Shown: positions 8,842 through 19,010, counted from the first letter of the stretch. The stretch: DNA of 64,000 nt from SKVR01 sp046291875 (GCA_046291875.1 JBKBSF010000012.1:62001-126000), one strand, 5' to 3'. The notes: generated from the sequence alone by a model not told the origin. Numbers and translations: made by a program.

Positions 8842-10794
8842 ATGGGCTTTATAAAATTTGACAAGAACGAGCTTATTAACCTGGAATATTCGCTAACAAA
8901 AGAAATGCTTCGCAGCAACCGGGCAGGTTCCTTCTCCTGCAACACCATTATTGGTTGCAATACCCGCAAATATCATGGCCTGCTCATTTGCCCGCAACCC
9001 TTGCTGGGCAATTCCATTCATGTGTTATTATCCAAGCTCGACGAGACGGTTATTCAGCGAGATGCTGAATTCAATATTGGCATCAACCGCTTTCCGGGCA
9101 CCTACAGCCCCAAAGGGCATAAATATGTCCGAGACTTTTCTGCCGATATCATTCCCATGATTACCTATCGCGTGGGAGGTGTTGTGCTTACCAAAGAAAC
9201 CATGTTTGTTACCGAACAGGAAAAGGTAATGATCCGATACACCCTTGTGGAAGCCCAGTCTCCAACTACGCTTCGTATTAAACCCTTTCTTGCATTCCGA
9301 AATATTCATTCGCTGAGCAAAAAGAATATTTACCTGGATACCAAATACGAGGCGGTTCCCAATGGAATCAAAACCCGTATGTATGACGGATATTCTCCCT
9401 TGTTTATGCAGTTATCCAAGAATAAAGCTGAGTACATTCATTCTCCTGACTGGTATAACGATCTGGAGTATTACCATGAAATGGATCGTGGATACGAATA
9501 CCTTGAGGATCTCTATGTGCCAGGTTTTTTTGAGTTCCCCATAAAAAAGGGGGAGAGTGTAATCTTTTGCGCAGGTACACAGGAAATCAATCCAACCCTC
9601 ATCAGCAAGCATTTTAATAAAGAGCTTAAAGCACGTACTCCCCGTAACTCATTTGAGAACTGCCTTGTAAACTCTGCTGAGCAGTTCTTTTACAACCATA
9701 GCCAGGGGACCGATATCCTGGCCGGATACCCGTGGTACGATCGTATTGGTCGCTATACTTTTATTTCGCTTCCGGGGTTATCGCTGGCACACAGCAATGA
9801 GAAGGCTTGTAAGGCTGTTTTAGACACCATGGTTTCGCAAATGAGCGGCCCCTTCTTCCCTGAAACCGGCAGGGGTGAGCAAACACGGTTCCATTCTGCT
9901 GACACAGCACTTTGGTTTATATGGGCCGTGCAGCAGTGCTGCTGCCAGGGAAAAGATCCGGCAAAAACCTGGAAACTCTATGGAAAAGTGATTAAGAATA
10001 TCCTTGAGGCTTATGCCGGTGGCAACCATCTGCTGGCTATGCGCAACAATAGTCTCCTGTATATCAGTCCGGATTTCCCTGCGGTCACCTGGATGAATGC
10101 CACTGTAAATGGTAAGCCGGTTACGCCGCGTTTCGGCTATGTGTCAGAGATTAATGCGTTGTGGTACAATGCCATTCGGTTTGCTTTGCAAGCAGCCGGA
10201 GATGCCGGAGATAAAGCATTTACAAGTAAATGGGAGCCCATTGCAGAGAGTATTCCCACTGCCTTTGAAGAGGTATTCTGGAATGCCGATACCCGCTACC
10301 TGGCTGATTTTGTAACAGATCACTTTACCGATGCTGCCATCAGGCCCAATGCCGTAATTGCAGCCTCTATGCCCTTTAGCCCCTTAAAGGAGGCCCATGT
10401 GAAAAAGATCCTGGATGTAGCCATGAGGCAATTGCTCACCCCAAAAGGACTGAGAACTCTTCCACCTGACAACCCCTTCTACAAAGGCAGGTATAAAGGC
10501 AACGAATGGCAGCGCGATCAGGCATTGCACCAGGGAACCGTGCATCCATGGTTGCTCGGGCATTTTGCTGAAGCATACCTGAAAATATACAAAGAAAATG
10601 GGGTTGATTTCGTGCAAAAACTTTATGACAATTTTCACGAAGACATGACCGTTGACGGAGTAGGTACACTGTCTGAGCTTTATGATGGCGATCCGCCCCA
10701 CAGAAGCAGGGGTGCCATCTCATTTGCTGCTAATGTAGCTGAATTGCTCAGAATAAAAGAGCTTACTGACAGATTGAATAAGCCCAAAAAGTAG
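8842..10794 (+). CDS. Glycogen debranching enzyme, amylo-alpha-1,6-glucosidase (GH133 type)
   Basis: 650 residues. The N-terminal domain of bacterial debranching enzymes (about 1-230) has the family signature FSCNTIIGCNTRKYHGLL. An (alpha/alpha)6 glucosidase domain follows, with DILAGYPWY, ETGRGEQTRFHSADTALWFIW and GTLSELYDGDPPH, typical of GDE C-terminal domains. It should hydrolyse alpha-1,6 branch points of glycogen in the cytoplasm. It is the first of four glycogen genes in the same orientation (debranching enzyme, GT4, GH57, synthase-phosphorylase), so the set probably acts in glycogen turnover. Length and motifs are complete. Confidence 0.93.
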   Translation: MGFIKFDKNELINLEYSLTKEMLRSNRAGSFSCNTIIGCNTRKYHGLLICPQPLLGNSIHVLLSKLDETVIQRDAEFNIGINRFPGTYSPKGHKYVRDFSADIIPMITYRVGGVVLTKETMFVTEQEKVMIRYTLVEAQSPTTLRIKPFLAFRNIHSLSKKNIYLDTKYEAVPNGIKTRMYDGYSPLFMQLSKNKAEYIHSPDWYNDLEYYHEMDRGYEYLEDLYVPGFFEFPIKKGESVIFCAGTQEINPTLISKHFNKELKARTPRNSFENCLVNSAEQFFYNHSQGTDILAGYPWYDRIGRYTFISLPGLSLAHSNEKACKAVLDTMVSQMSGPFFPETGRGEQTRFHSADTALWFIWAVQQCCCQGKDPAKTWKLYGKVIKNILEAYAGGNHLLAMRNNSLLYISPDFPAVTWMNATVNGKPVTPRFGYVSEINALWYNAIRFALQAAGDAGDKAFTSKWEPIAESIPTAFEEVFWNADTRYLADFVTDHFTDAAIRPNAVIAASMPFSPLKEAHVKKILDVAMRQLLTPKGLRTLPPDNPFYKGRYKGNEWQRDQALHQGTVHPWLLGHFAEAYLKIYKENGVDFVQKLYDNFHEDMTVDGVGTLSELYDGDPPHRSRGAISFAANVAELLRIKELTDRLNKPKK

Positions 10795-10907
10795 CCTTGG
10801 TGACTGAGGGCAAAATGATGCATTGTTTTGCCTGACAAAACCCAGAAGGCTCCAACAGGATAAAAAAAACAGATTAGTAATAATGTTTTGTTGAATTGCT
10901 ATTGCGT

Positions 10908-12191
10908 ATGAAGGTATTAATGTTTGGATGGGAGTTTCCACCTCATATTTCAGGAGGTTTGGGCACAGCTTGTTACGGGCTTACAAAAGCCCTGATGAAA
11001 TGCGGTGTTGATCTGATCTTTGTTGTGCCACGTGCTTTTGGCGACGAAGAGCCCGGACCCATAAGACTTGTAAACGCCAGCGATATAAGTATTGATGTGC
11101 GCGATGAGGAGTTTAAACAATACACCGATAAGATGTCGTGGATAGAAGTTGACTCCCAGCTGGTACCTTATTCAACCGATGAAGAGTACTATCACATACT
11201 GGAGGAGACTCAGAAGAAAACCCGTAAGGTAAAAAGCACCCTCCATTCGCGCAAATTTCAATTTGCCGGCGGATATGGAAAAAACCTGATGGAGGAAGTA
11301 AAACGCTATGCCATGGTAGCCATATCTGTTGCCCAAAAACACGATTTTGATCTTATTCATGCACACGATTGGCTCACCTATCTGGCAGGTAAAGAGGCCA
11401 AACGCATCACCGGAAAACCACTTGTAGTTCATATGCATGCTACGGAGTTTGACCGCTCGGGCGAGAATGTAAATCAACTTGTTTACGATATCGAAAGGCA
11501 AGGCATGGAGGCAGCTGATACCGTTATTGCTGTAAGCCATCTTACACGCAATGTTGTTATCAATCGCTATGGCATTGATCCGCAAAAAGTAATTACGGTG
11601 CATAATGGGGTAGAGCCCTCACAATCGGAAATAGATAACCAGGTACCACGCTATATCAACGAAAAAATTGTTACTTTCCTGGGGCGTATTACCTATCAGA
11701 AAGGGCCCGAGTATTTTGTTGAGGCAGCAAAGAAAGTGCTGCAGCGCGATCCTGATGTTCGATTTGTTATGGCAGGCAGCGGCGATATGTTGCCCAAAAT
11801 GATCAGACGGGTGGCCAAACTGGGGATTGCTAATAAATTTCACTTCACCGGGTTTTTGAAGGGCGACGATGTAGATAAGATGTTTGGTATGAGTGATGTT
11901 TATGTAATGCCTTCTGTATCAGAGCCATTTGGTATCTCCCCTCTGGAGGCCATGCGTTCCAATGTACCGGTAATCATTTCCAAGCAATCGGGTGTTGCCG
12001 AGGTACTTAAGCATGCTATTAAAGTAGACTTCTGGGATATCGATGCCATGGCAGATGCCATATACGCCCTGCTTCACTATAAAGCCCTACCTGAAACTTT
12101 TAAAAAACACGGCAAAGAAGAGGTGGATAATATCAAATGGGATCAGGCTGGAGTAAAAGTTAAAGAGATTTACCAGCAATTGCTATCGTAA
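10908..12191 (+). CDS. GT4 glycosyltransferase, glycogen/starch synthase-like
   Basis: 427 residues with the GT-B fold. The N-terminal signature MKVLMFGWEFPPHISGGLGTACYGLTKAL carries the GGLG loop of glycogen/starch synthases. HAHDWLTYLAGKEA marks the acceptor-side strand. The C-terminal nucleotide-sugar site is FLGRITYQKGPEYFVEA and SEPFGISPLEAM, with the catalytic E-x7-E pattern. ATG 10908 is chosen over an in-frame TTG four codons upstream because homologues open with this MKVL strand. Placement between the debranching enzyme and GH57 genes supports a role in alpha-glucan synthesis, although some GT4 enzymes of this type make other glucosides. Confidence 0.88.
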   Translation: MKVLMFGWEFPPHISGGLGTACYGLTKALMKCGVDLIFVVPRAFGDEEPGPIRLVNASDISIDVRDEEFKQYTDKMSWIEVDSQLVPYSTDEEYYHILEETQKKTRKVKSTLHSRKFQFAGGYGKNLMEEVKRYAMVAISVAQKHDFDLIHAHDWLTYLAGKEAKRITGKPLVVHMHATEFDRSGENVNQLVYDIERQGMEAADTVIAVSHLTRNVVINRYGIDPQKVITVHNGVEPSQSEIDNQVPRYINEKIVTFLGRITYQKGPEYFVEAAKKVLQRDPDVRFVMAGSGDMLPKMIRRVAKLGIANKFHFTGFLKGDDVDKMFGMSDVYVMPSVSEPFGISPLEAMRSNVPVIISKQSGVAEVLKHAIKVDFWDIDAMADAIYALLHYKALPETFKKHGKEEVDNIKWDQAGVKVKEIYQQLLS

Positions 12192-12252
12192 TCAAAACAC
12201 AATCCTAACATAACCGGCAAACCATCTCCGACCGGTAAACAACGCAAATCAT

Positions 12253-13590
12253 ATGAAGTCAGTTTGTCTATATTTTCAAATTCATCAGCCCTTCCGGTTA
12301 CGGACTTACAGGTTTTTTGATATCGGTCATAAACATGACTATTTCGATGAATATGCCAATCGTTTTATGATCCAGCAACTGGCAGAAAACAGTTATTTGC
12401 CAGCCAATGCTATCCTGCTCGATCTTATCAGGCAATTAGGAGGAAAGTTCAGGGTAAGCTTCAGTATTTCGGGTATGGCACTTGAGCAACTGGAAGATTA
12501 TGCACCCGAGGTACTGGAAAGTTTCCGTACACTTGCGGCTACCGGAAACGTTGAGTTCCTGGCAGAGACCTATGTGCATAGCCTGGCCTCAATGCGTTCG
12601 GAAGAGGAGTTTGCCCGCCAGGTTAAGCTCCACGAGCAAAAGATCTATCAACTCTTTGGGATGAAGCCCAAAGCTTTCCGCAATACCGAACTGATCTACA
12701 ACGACGAAATCGGAAACATGATCTTCGAAATGGGTTATCAAACAGTTCTTACTGAAGGGCCCAAGCATATCTTGGGCTGGAAGAGCCCTAACCTGCTCTA
12801 TTGCAGCGCTGCAAACCCCAAGGTAAAACTGCTGATGAAGAACTTCCAGCTTTCCGACGATATGGCATTCCGGTTTTCAGTAAAAAACTGGAGCGAATGG
12901 CCTCTCACTGCCGATAAATTTACAGGATGGCTCAATGCTTTGGGAAATAAAGCAGAGGTGGTAAACCTGTTTATGGATTATGAAACCTTTGGAGAAAACC
13001 AAAAAGCCGATACCGGAATTTTTGATTTCCTGAGAGCTTTACCCAAAACCGTATTGGATAAATCTGCCTTTCAGTTTCATACCCCATCGCAGATCTCTGC
13101 CCAGTTGCAACCTGCCTCGCCCCTGCATATCCCATATCCCATTTCCTGGGCCGATGAAGAACGCGATATTACAGCCTGGCTGGGTAACGAAATGCAAAAT
13201 GAGGCTTTCAACAAATTGTACGACCTTGAACCCCTTGTAAAACAATGCAACGATCCTCTCATTCAGCAAGACTGGCAAAAACTGCAGGTGAGTGATCATT
13301 TTTACTACATGTCGACAAAATGGTTCTCCGACGGAAATGTAAAACGACGTTTGAACCCTTACTCCTCTCCTTATGATGCCTTTATCAATTACATGAATGT
13401 ATTGGCAGATTTTGAGATCAGGGTGCGTAAGTACACCCACGGTGACACATTGCCTGCCTCCCAGAAACAGGTCAGTGCCACTGCCAAAACACCTGGAAAG
13501 TCTTCTTCCCGATCCGGAAAAACCTCTACCGCCAAAACTGTAACCAAAACCAAAGCCCCAAAGAAAGAAACTGGCGCAAAGAAGAAGTAG
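12253..13590 (+). CDS. GH57 family alpha-amylase/4-alpha-glucanotransferase-like, with basic C-terminal tail
   Basis: 445 residues. The GH57 barrel begins SVCLYFQIHQPFRLRTYRFFD, containing the family HQP motif, and includes FLAETYVHSLAS (a conserved GH57 region) and VNLFMDYETFGEN with acid residues. GH57 enzymes act on alpha-1,4-glucans. The last 36 residues (about 410-445) are a low-complexity Lys/Thr/Ser/Pro tail, TAKTPGKSSSRSGKTSTAKT and onward, not part of the GH57 domain. A positively charged tail could promote binding to nucleic acid, membrane or polyanions; this is inference. It sits 61 bases after the GT4 gene and is followed by a terminator. No signal peptide, so it is cytoplasmic. 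Confidence 0.92.
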   Translation: MKSVCLYFQIHQPFRLRTYRFFDIGHKHDYFDEYANRFMIQQLAENSYLPANAILLDLIRQLGGKFRVSFSISGMALEQLEDYAPEVLESFRTLAATGNVEFLAETYVHSLASMRSEEEFARQVKLHEQKIYQLFGMKPKAFRNTELIYNDEIGNMIFEMGYQTVLTEGPKHILGWKSPNLLYCSAANPKVKLLMKNFQLSDDMAFRFSVKNWSEWPLTADKFTGWLNALGNKAEVVNLFMDYETFGENQKADTGIFDFLRALPKTVLDKSAFQFHTPSQISAQLQPASPLHIPYPISWADEERDITAWLGNEMQNEAFNKLYDLEPLVKQCNDPLIQQDWQKLQVSDHFYYMSTKWFSDGNVKRRLNPYSSPYDAFINYMNVLADFEIRVRKYTHGDTLPASQKQVSATAKTPGKSSSRSGKTSTAKTVTKTKAPKKETGAKKK

Positions 13591-13620
13591 TCCGCAAACG
13601 TTAGCGGTAAAAAAAACAAG

Positions 13621-13650
13621 ATCCCTTGCGAAAGTCTTGCAAGGGATTTT
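13621..13650 (+). terminator. Rho-independent terminator after GH57 gene
   Basis: Stem ATCCCTTGC / GCAAGGGAT (9 bp, perfect), 9-base loop, then TTT. It suggests that the synthase-phosphorylase gene downstream has its own promoter. Confidence 0.8.
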
Positions 13651-13803
13651 GGCTATTGTGTCGACGTAAATGTCGGTTTGGGCCGGATATATGTGTTTTG
13701 AGTGTATTCCAGGCGGGAGTGCGGGGCAAGGGCATTTAGGGAATTTTTCGTAAATTCGCTGGCTTTTTGGAATTAAAGGATATTTAAATTAAAGTAAAAA
13801 AGT

Positions 13804-16800
13804 ATGACAGAAAAATTTAACAAACCTGATTACTTGTTTGAAGTAAGCTGGGAAGTTTGCAACAAAATAGGAGGTATCCATACAGTAATCAGTACAAAAG
13901 CATTGTCGTTGGCCAGGGAAATGAACGACAATTACATTTGTATCGGGCCTGATGTTTGGAAAGAAACCCATGGAAACCCCGAGTTTATTGAGGATAAGTT
14001 TCTTTACCGATCCTGGCGTAAGCAAGCCCAGAAAGAAGGATTGCATATTCGGGTGGGTCGCTGGAATATGCCTGGCGAACCTGTTACTTTCCTTGTAGAT
14101 TTTACCCCCCTGTTTTCCGAAAAAGATACCATTTTCACCCATTTGTGGGAGAAATTTGGACTGAACTCTCTGAGCGGACAATGGGATTACACCGAACCTG
14201 CCATGTTTGGTTTTGCCGCAGGTCAGGTCATCGAAAGCTTTTACAATTATCACCTCTCCTCAAGAGACACCATCCTGGCCCATTTTCATGAATGGATGAC
14301 CGGATCGGGTGTACTCTTCCTGAAAGACCGTGTACCTCAGGTAGGTACTATCTTTACTACCCACGCCACTTCCCTGGGTAGAGCCATGTCGGGCAATGGT
14401 TCAGCTTTCTACAGCGAACTTGCCAATATAGATCCTGAAGCAAAAGCCCACGAATTGGGTATTGTTTCCAAGCACAGCATGGAAAAGACCGCTGCAACCA
14501 ACGCGGATGCATTTACCACCGTGAGCAGAGTATCAGCCAAAGAATGCCACAAGTTGGTGGGCAAAGAGGTCGATATCATTGCCCCCAATGGGTTTAACAG
14601 TACTTTCGTTCCCAGAGAAGAAGATTTTGCAGCAAAACGCAAAAATTCAAGGGCACGCCTTTTGGAAGTAGCCAGTGGCCTGCTCAATCAGAAGATGCCC
14701 GAAAACAGCCTTTTGCTTATCAACAGCGGACGGTACGAGTTTAAAAACAAAGGAATCGATGTTTTTATCGATGCTTTGGGTCGATTGAATAAGAAAGAGC
14801 TCAAAACTCCTGTTGTGGCTTTTATTATGGTGCCTGCCAACCAAACCGGGGTAAGGCCCGAGGTAGTGGCCCGTATTAAAACGCCCGATTTCAAGAAACC
14901 CCTCTCCAACGAATATGCTACCCATAAGCTGGTTGAAAACGGTTCAGATCCCATAATCAACCAACTTCATAAGGCCGGTTTGGGCAACAGCCCCTCAGAT
15001 AAGGTTAAAGTGGTATTTATCCCGGCATATCTTAATGGTGATGATGGTGCCCTCAATCTGGGCTATTACGATGCACTTATCGGGATGGACCTGAGCGTTT
15101 TCCCATCCTATTATGAGCCTTGGGGTTATACTCCCCTCGAAAGCCTGGCTTTCCACATACCCACCATTACAACCTCTCTTGCAGGTTTCGGTATCTGGGC
15201 CCGCGAAAATTTCGCCAATGATTACAGAACCGTAGCAGTTGTTGAAAGAAGCGACAACAATGCCCAGCAGGTGTCAGAAAATATTGCAGACCATGTTTAC
15301 GCCATAATCAACGAGGAAGGATGCGGAGAGCTTTCTGCAGAAACCGAGGGCTACAATGCGCTGGTGCATAAAAACATGACCGCATTGCGCCAAAGAGCTG
15401 TAGAAATTGCTCATACTGCTTTGTGGGATAAACTTGTTGACAACTACTACAGAGTTTTTACCCTCGCTCTTGATCGTGTAAACGACAGAGCGGATATGTT
15501 CAGATCTAAAAAACAACCCGTGAAACCCCAGGAAATATATAAAGCAAAAGTATCAAAACCCAAGTGGAAGAAGGTCCTGATCGAGATCAGTGTGCCCAAA
15601 GAACTGGAAGATCTTCAAAAACTTTCCAGGAACCTTTGGTGGACATGGAATTATGAAGCTGCCCATCTTTTTGAGCGCATCGATCCTGCTTTGTGGGAAA
15701 AGTGTGAAAAAAGTCCTCCCCGTCTGCTCGATAATCTTACCGTTGAACATTACCAGAAACTTATTGCTGATAAGGAGTTCATGGCAGAATACAAGCGTGT
15801 GGTGAAGAAGTTTGACGACTACATGAAAAAAGGTAGCAAAAAAACCTCCGATCCCATAGCCTATTTCAGCATGGAGTATGGTATGCACACTTCTGTGAAG
15901 ATCTACTCGGGTGGTCTGGGCGTACTTGCCGGAGATTACCTGAAACAGGCCAGCGACGATAATATCGACATGGTGGGTATCGGGCTTCTGTATCGCTACG
16001 GATATTTCACCCAGAACCTCTCCCTGAATGGTGAACAACTTGCCAACTACCACGCCCATAATTTTACCTACATGTCGGCCCAGCCCGTTCGCAATGAAAT
16101 GGGAGAGTGGGTGAAGATCAGTATCGCATTCCCCGGAAGAAATATTTATGCCAAAATCTGGAAGATTGACGTGGGGCGTATCCCTCTTTACCTTCTGGAT
16201 ACCGACATTCCTGAGAACGCTTCCATCGACAAGGTTGTTACACACCAGTTGTATGGTGGTGACTGGGAAAACCGTTTCAAGCAGGAGTTCCTTTTGGGTA
16301 TCGGCGGTATTCGTTTGCTGGATGCTTTGGGTTACAAGCCCAGTGTGTATCACCTCAACGAAGGACATGCAGCTTTTGCAGGGCTTGAGCGCTTGCGCAA
16401 GTTTGTACAGGACGATAAACTGAGTATCGATGAAGCTATGGAGGCAGTGCGTTCCAGCAGCCTTTTCACAACTCACACCCCTGTACCCGCAGGTCACGAC
16501 TTCTTCAGCGAAGATATGCTTCGTACCTATATGCCCCACTATGCCGACAGATTGGGTATCAGCTGGGAAACCTTTATGTCGCTAGGGAAAATCCATCCTG
16601 AAAACCCCGAAGAGCAGTATTCGATGAGTGTACTGGCCACCAAACTGGCCTCAGAGGTAAATGGTGTAAGCAAACTGCACGGTGCTGTTTCCAGAGATAT
16701 GTTTAAGGATCTTTATCCGGGTTATTTCAACGATGAGATCCATATCGGACATGTTACCAATGGTGTGCATTACGGTACCTGGTGTGCTCCCGAATGGCAG

Positions 16801-18093
16801 CAGCTCTATAACGAAACCTTTGGCGAAGAATTCCACAACGATATTTCCGACCCCAAACACTGGGAGAAGATTTATGGAGTGGCAGATGAGAAGATTTGGG
16901 AAATGCGCCAGGAGCAACGTGCCAAACTGATGGCTTACATCAAAAAGCGTTTGCTCTCCAATCTGTCGCGCCGCCAGGAAACCCCCAAAAAGGTGTACCA
17001 GACCCTGGAAGGGCTCAACGACAAAGCACTTACCATTGGTTTTGCACGTCGTTTTGCCACCTACAAGCGTGCACATCTGCTGTTCAACGATCTTGAGAAG
17101 TTGACCCGTATCCTTAATAACCCCGAAATGCCTGTACAGTTTCTGTATGCCGGCAAAGCGCACCCCGCTGATAAAGCCGGGCAGGATTTGATCAAGCAGA
17201 TCGTAGAGATTTCTAAGAAAAAGGAGTTCCGTGGTAAGATCATCTTCCTGGAAGATTATGATATGGAGTTGGGCGAAGCCCTTGTGAAAGGTGTTGACAT
17301 CTGGCTCAATACCCCCACACGCCCGCTGGAAGCCTCAGGTACCTCCGGTCAGAAAGCTGTACTCAACGGGGTTATGAACTTCAGCGTACTCGACGGTTGG
17401 TGGGTGGAAGGCTACACCCCCGAAGCAGGATGGGCCATCAAAGAAGAAAGAACCTACGAAAACCAAGTGTTCCAGGATGAACTTGACGCCGAAGTGCTTT
17501 ACAATACCTTCGAGAATGAGATCATCCCCATGTTCTACGAACGCAATGAAAAGGGTGTTCCGGTTGAGTGGGTGCGTTGGGTAAAGAATAACATCGCCCG
17601 CATTGCACCCCACTTTACCAACAAAAGGATGCTCGACGACTATTTCAGGTTCTTCTACAACAAGCTCTTCAAGCGTGCTGATATCATGCTTGCCGACAAT
17701 TGTGCCCGCAGCCGCGAGCTTGCCAGATGGAAATCAAAGGTAAACCGTAGCTGGGATAGTATAGAACTGGAATCTTTAAACCTTATGAACACTGCAGACA
17801 ATTCCCTGCTGTTGGGTGAGAAATTCAATGCCGAACTGGTAATTGATCTCAATGAGCTGGGAGAGTCTGATTTTGGTGTTGAAGTGGTATTCATTCAGAA
17901 GAACTTCGAAGGCGAAGAAAGCGTGGTTTCTGTTTATGAAATGGACGTGGTGAAGAAAGAAGACGATAAGGTCACTTTTCGTTGTGAGGTTCCAGCCAAA
18001 AGAGTTGGGATCTACAACTATGCTTTCAGAATGTTCCCCAAGCATGAGTTGCTGGCACATCGCCAGGATCTCAAACTGGTGAAGTGGTTCTGA
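13804..18093 (+). CDS. Fused glycogen synthase (GT3-like) and alpha-glucan phosphorylase (GT35)
   Basis: 1429 residues in one uninterrupted frame. Residues 1 to about 550 resemble eukaryote-type (GT3) glycogen synthase: FEVSWEVCNKIGGIHTVIST, the HEWMTG segment, and SYYEPWGYTPLES near the catalytic Glu. Residues about 590-1429 are a GT35 alpha-glucan phosphorylase of the TIGR02094 type. They begin LSRNLWWTWNYEA and carry FSMEYGMHTSVKIYSGGLG, YHLNEGHAAF and the PLP site EASGTSGQKAVLNG (Lys1184). The protein should thus both extend and phosphorolyse glycogen. The same fused arrangement is known in Bacteroidota, where it is often annotated simply as glgP. It closes the glycogen gene group and has a strong terminator behind it. 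Confidence 0.93.
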   Translation: MTEKFNKPDYLFEVSWEVCNKIGGIHTVISTKALSLAREMNDNYICIGPDVWKETHGNPEFIEDKFLYRSWRKQAQKEGLHIRVGRWNMPGEPVTFLVDFTPLFSEKDTIFTHLWEKFGLNSLSGQWDYTEPAMFGFAAGQVIESFYNYHLSSRDTILAHFHEWMTGSGVLFLKDRVPQVGTIFTTHATSLGRAMSGNGSAFYSELANIDPEAKAHELGIVSKHSMEKTAATNADAFTTVSRVSAKECHKLVGKEVDIIAPNGFNSTFVPREEDFAAKRKNSRARLLEVASGLLNQKMPENSLLLINSGRYEFKNKGIDVFIDALGRLNKKELKTPVVAFIMVPANQTGVRPEVVARIKTPDFKKPLSNEYATHKLVENGSDPIINQLHKAGLGNSPSDKVKVVFIPAYLNGDDGALNLGYYDALIGMDLSVFPSYYEPWGYTPLESLAFHIPTITTSLAGFGIWARENFANDYRTVAVVERSDNNAQQVSENIADHVYAIINEEGCGELSAETEGYNALVHKNMTALRQRAVEIAHTALWDKLVDNYYRVFTLALDRVNDRADMFRSKKQPVKPQEIYKAKVSKPKWKKVLIEISVPKELEDLQKLSRNLWWTWNYEAAHLFERIDPALWEKCEKSPPRLLDNLTVEHYQKLIADKEFMAEYKRVVKKFDDYMKKGSKKTSDPIAYFSMEYGMHTSVKIYSGGLGVLAGDYLKQASDDNIDMVGIGLLYRYGYFTQNLSLNGEQLANYHAHNFTYMSAQPVRNEMGEWVKISIAFPGRNIYAKIWKIDVGRIPLYLLDTDIPENASIDKVVTHQLYGGDWENRFKQEFLLGIGGIRLLDALGYKPSVYHLNEGHAAFAGLERLRKFVQDDKLSIDEAMEAVRSSSLFTTHTPVPAGHDFFSEDMLRTYMPHYADRLGISWETFMSLGKIHPENPEEQYSMSVLATKLASEVNGVSKLHGAVSRDMFKDLYPGYFNDEIHIGHVTNGVHYGTWCAPEWQQLYNETFGEEFHNDISDPKHWEKIYGVADEKIWEMRQEQRAKLMAYIKKRLLSNLSRRQETPKKVYQTLEGLNDKALTIGFARRFATYKRAHLLFNDLEKLTRILNNPEMPVQFLYAGKAHPADKAGQDLIKQIVEISKKKEFRGKIIFLEDYDMELGEALVKGVDIWLNTPTRPLEASGTSGQKAVLNGVMNFSVLDGWWVEGYTPEAGWAIKEERTYENQVFQDELDAEVLYNTFENEIIPMFYERNEKGVPVEWVRWVKNNIARIAPHFTNKRMLDDYFRFFYNKLFKRADIMLADNCARSRELARWKSKVNRSWDSIELESLNLMNTADNSLLLGEKFNAELVIDLNELGESDFGVEVVFIQKNFEGEESVVSVYEMDVVKKEDDKVTFRCEVPAKRVGIYNYAFRMFPKHELLAHRQDLKLVKWF

Positions 18094-18122
18094 TGAATCA
18101 TCACATGATGTAAAACTGTCTG

Positions 18123-18159
18123 GCCGACCCGGGAAGTATTTTCCCGGGTTGGCTTTTTT
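18123..18159 (+). terminator. Rho-independent terminator after synthase-phosphorylase gene
   Basis: 13-bp stem GCCGACCCGGGAA / TTCCCGGGTTGGC with a single G-T pair, followed by T6. Confidence 0.92.
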
Positions 18160-18175
18160 GCTAAATTGCCCGCAA

Positions 18176-18207
18176 TTTGTTCAGAGTTGTTTTTTGTAAT
18201 AATTTTG
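18176..18207 (+). promoter_or_regulatory. Promoter for fabG
   Basis: TTTG at 18176-18179 and TAATTTTG at 18200-18207, spacer 20 bases: both Bacteroidota boxes are intact. Start codon about 55 bases downstream. Confidence 0.7.
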
Positions 18208-18263
18208 GGGGAGCGATTTTTTTGTTTCAAGAAGAATGTAGTACAAACTAAAAAAACAAAACA

Positions 18264-19010
18264 ATGAAGTTATTAGAAGGAAAAGTTGCACTGATCACCG
18301 GAGGTTCAAGAGGTATTGGTAAAGCCCTTGCTCTGGCTTTTGCACAGCAGGGTGCCCAGGTAGCATTCTCAGATTTGTTTTATGATGAAAAAGCTCAGGA
18401 GCTTGAGAAAGAACTTGTTGCTACGGGAGTAAAGGCCAAAGGATATGCTTCTGATGCCAGCAGCTTTGCCGATAGCGAAAAACTGGTAGACCAGGTTGCT
18501 GCCGATTTTGGCAGGGTTGATATACTGGTAAACAACGCAGGTATTACCCGTGATACTTTGCTAATGCGCATGACCGAAGAAAACTGGGACGACGTGATCC
18601 GCGTTAATCTCAAGTCTGCTTTTAACCTCACCAAAGCTGCCCAGAAATATATGCTCAAACAGCGCCAGGGATCTATCATCAATATGAGTTCGGTGGTTGG
18701 CCTGGGTGGTAATGCAGGACAAGCCAATTATGCCGCTTCCAAAGCCGGTATGATCGGGTTTACCAAATCTGTGGCGCAAGAATTGGGTGCACGCAATGTG
18801 CGCTGCAATGCCATTGCTCCAGGGTTTATTGAAACTGATATGACTGCCGGATTGCCCGAAGAAGTGAAAAAGGGATGGGCCGAGAAAATTCCGCTCAAAC
18901 GTGCCGGCTCTGCTATGGATGTTGCCAATGCTGCTATCTTTCTGGCTTCCGATCTCTCCGCATATGTTACCGGACAAGTTATTGCAGTGTGTGGTGGAAT
19001 GACCAAGTAA
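18264..19010 (+). CDS. fabG: 3-oxoacyl-[ACP] reductase, SDR family
   Basis: 248 residues, classical SDR. Cofactor motif ITGGSRGIGKALA at the N terminus, NNAG in the middle, catalytic Ser in INMSSVVG, and YAASKAG (Tyr-x-x-x-Lys). RNVRCNAIAPGFIETDMT and the C-terminal SDLSAYVTGQVIAVCGG are typical FabG segments. It reduces 3-oxoacyl-ACP with NADPH in fatty acid synthesis. It is flanked by terminators on both sides and has its own promoter, so it is a single-gene transcript and not part of a fab cluster. A related SDR with another role could look similar, but the FabG-specific C terminus argues for the call. Confidence 0.92.
   Translation: MKLLEGKVALITGGSRGIGKALALAFAQQGAQVAFSDLFYDEKAQELEKELVATGVKAKGYASDASSFADSEKLVDQVAADFGRVDILVNNAGITRDTLLMRMTEENWDDVIRVNLKSAFNLTKAAQKYMLKQRQGSIINMSSVVGLGGNAGQANYAASKAGMIGFTKSVAQELGARNVRCNAIAPGFIETDMTAGLPEEVKKGWAEKIPLKRAGSAMDVANAAIFLASDLSAYVTGQVIAVCGGMTK

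Noticed and set aside
15553..16539. 328-codon open frame antisense to the phosphorylase domain
   Set aside because: Follows the third-base pattern of the sense gene; translation has no recognisable family.
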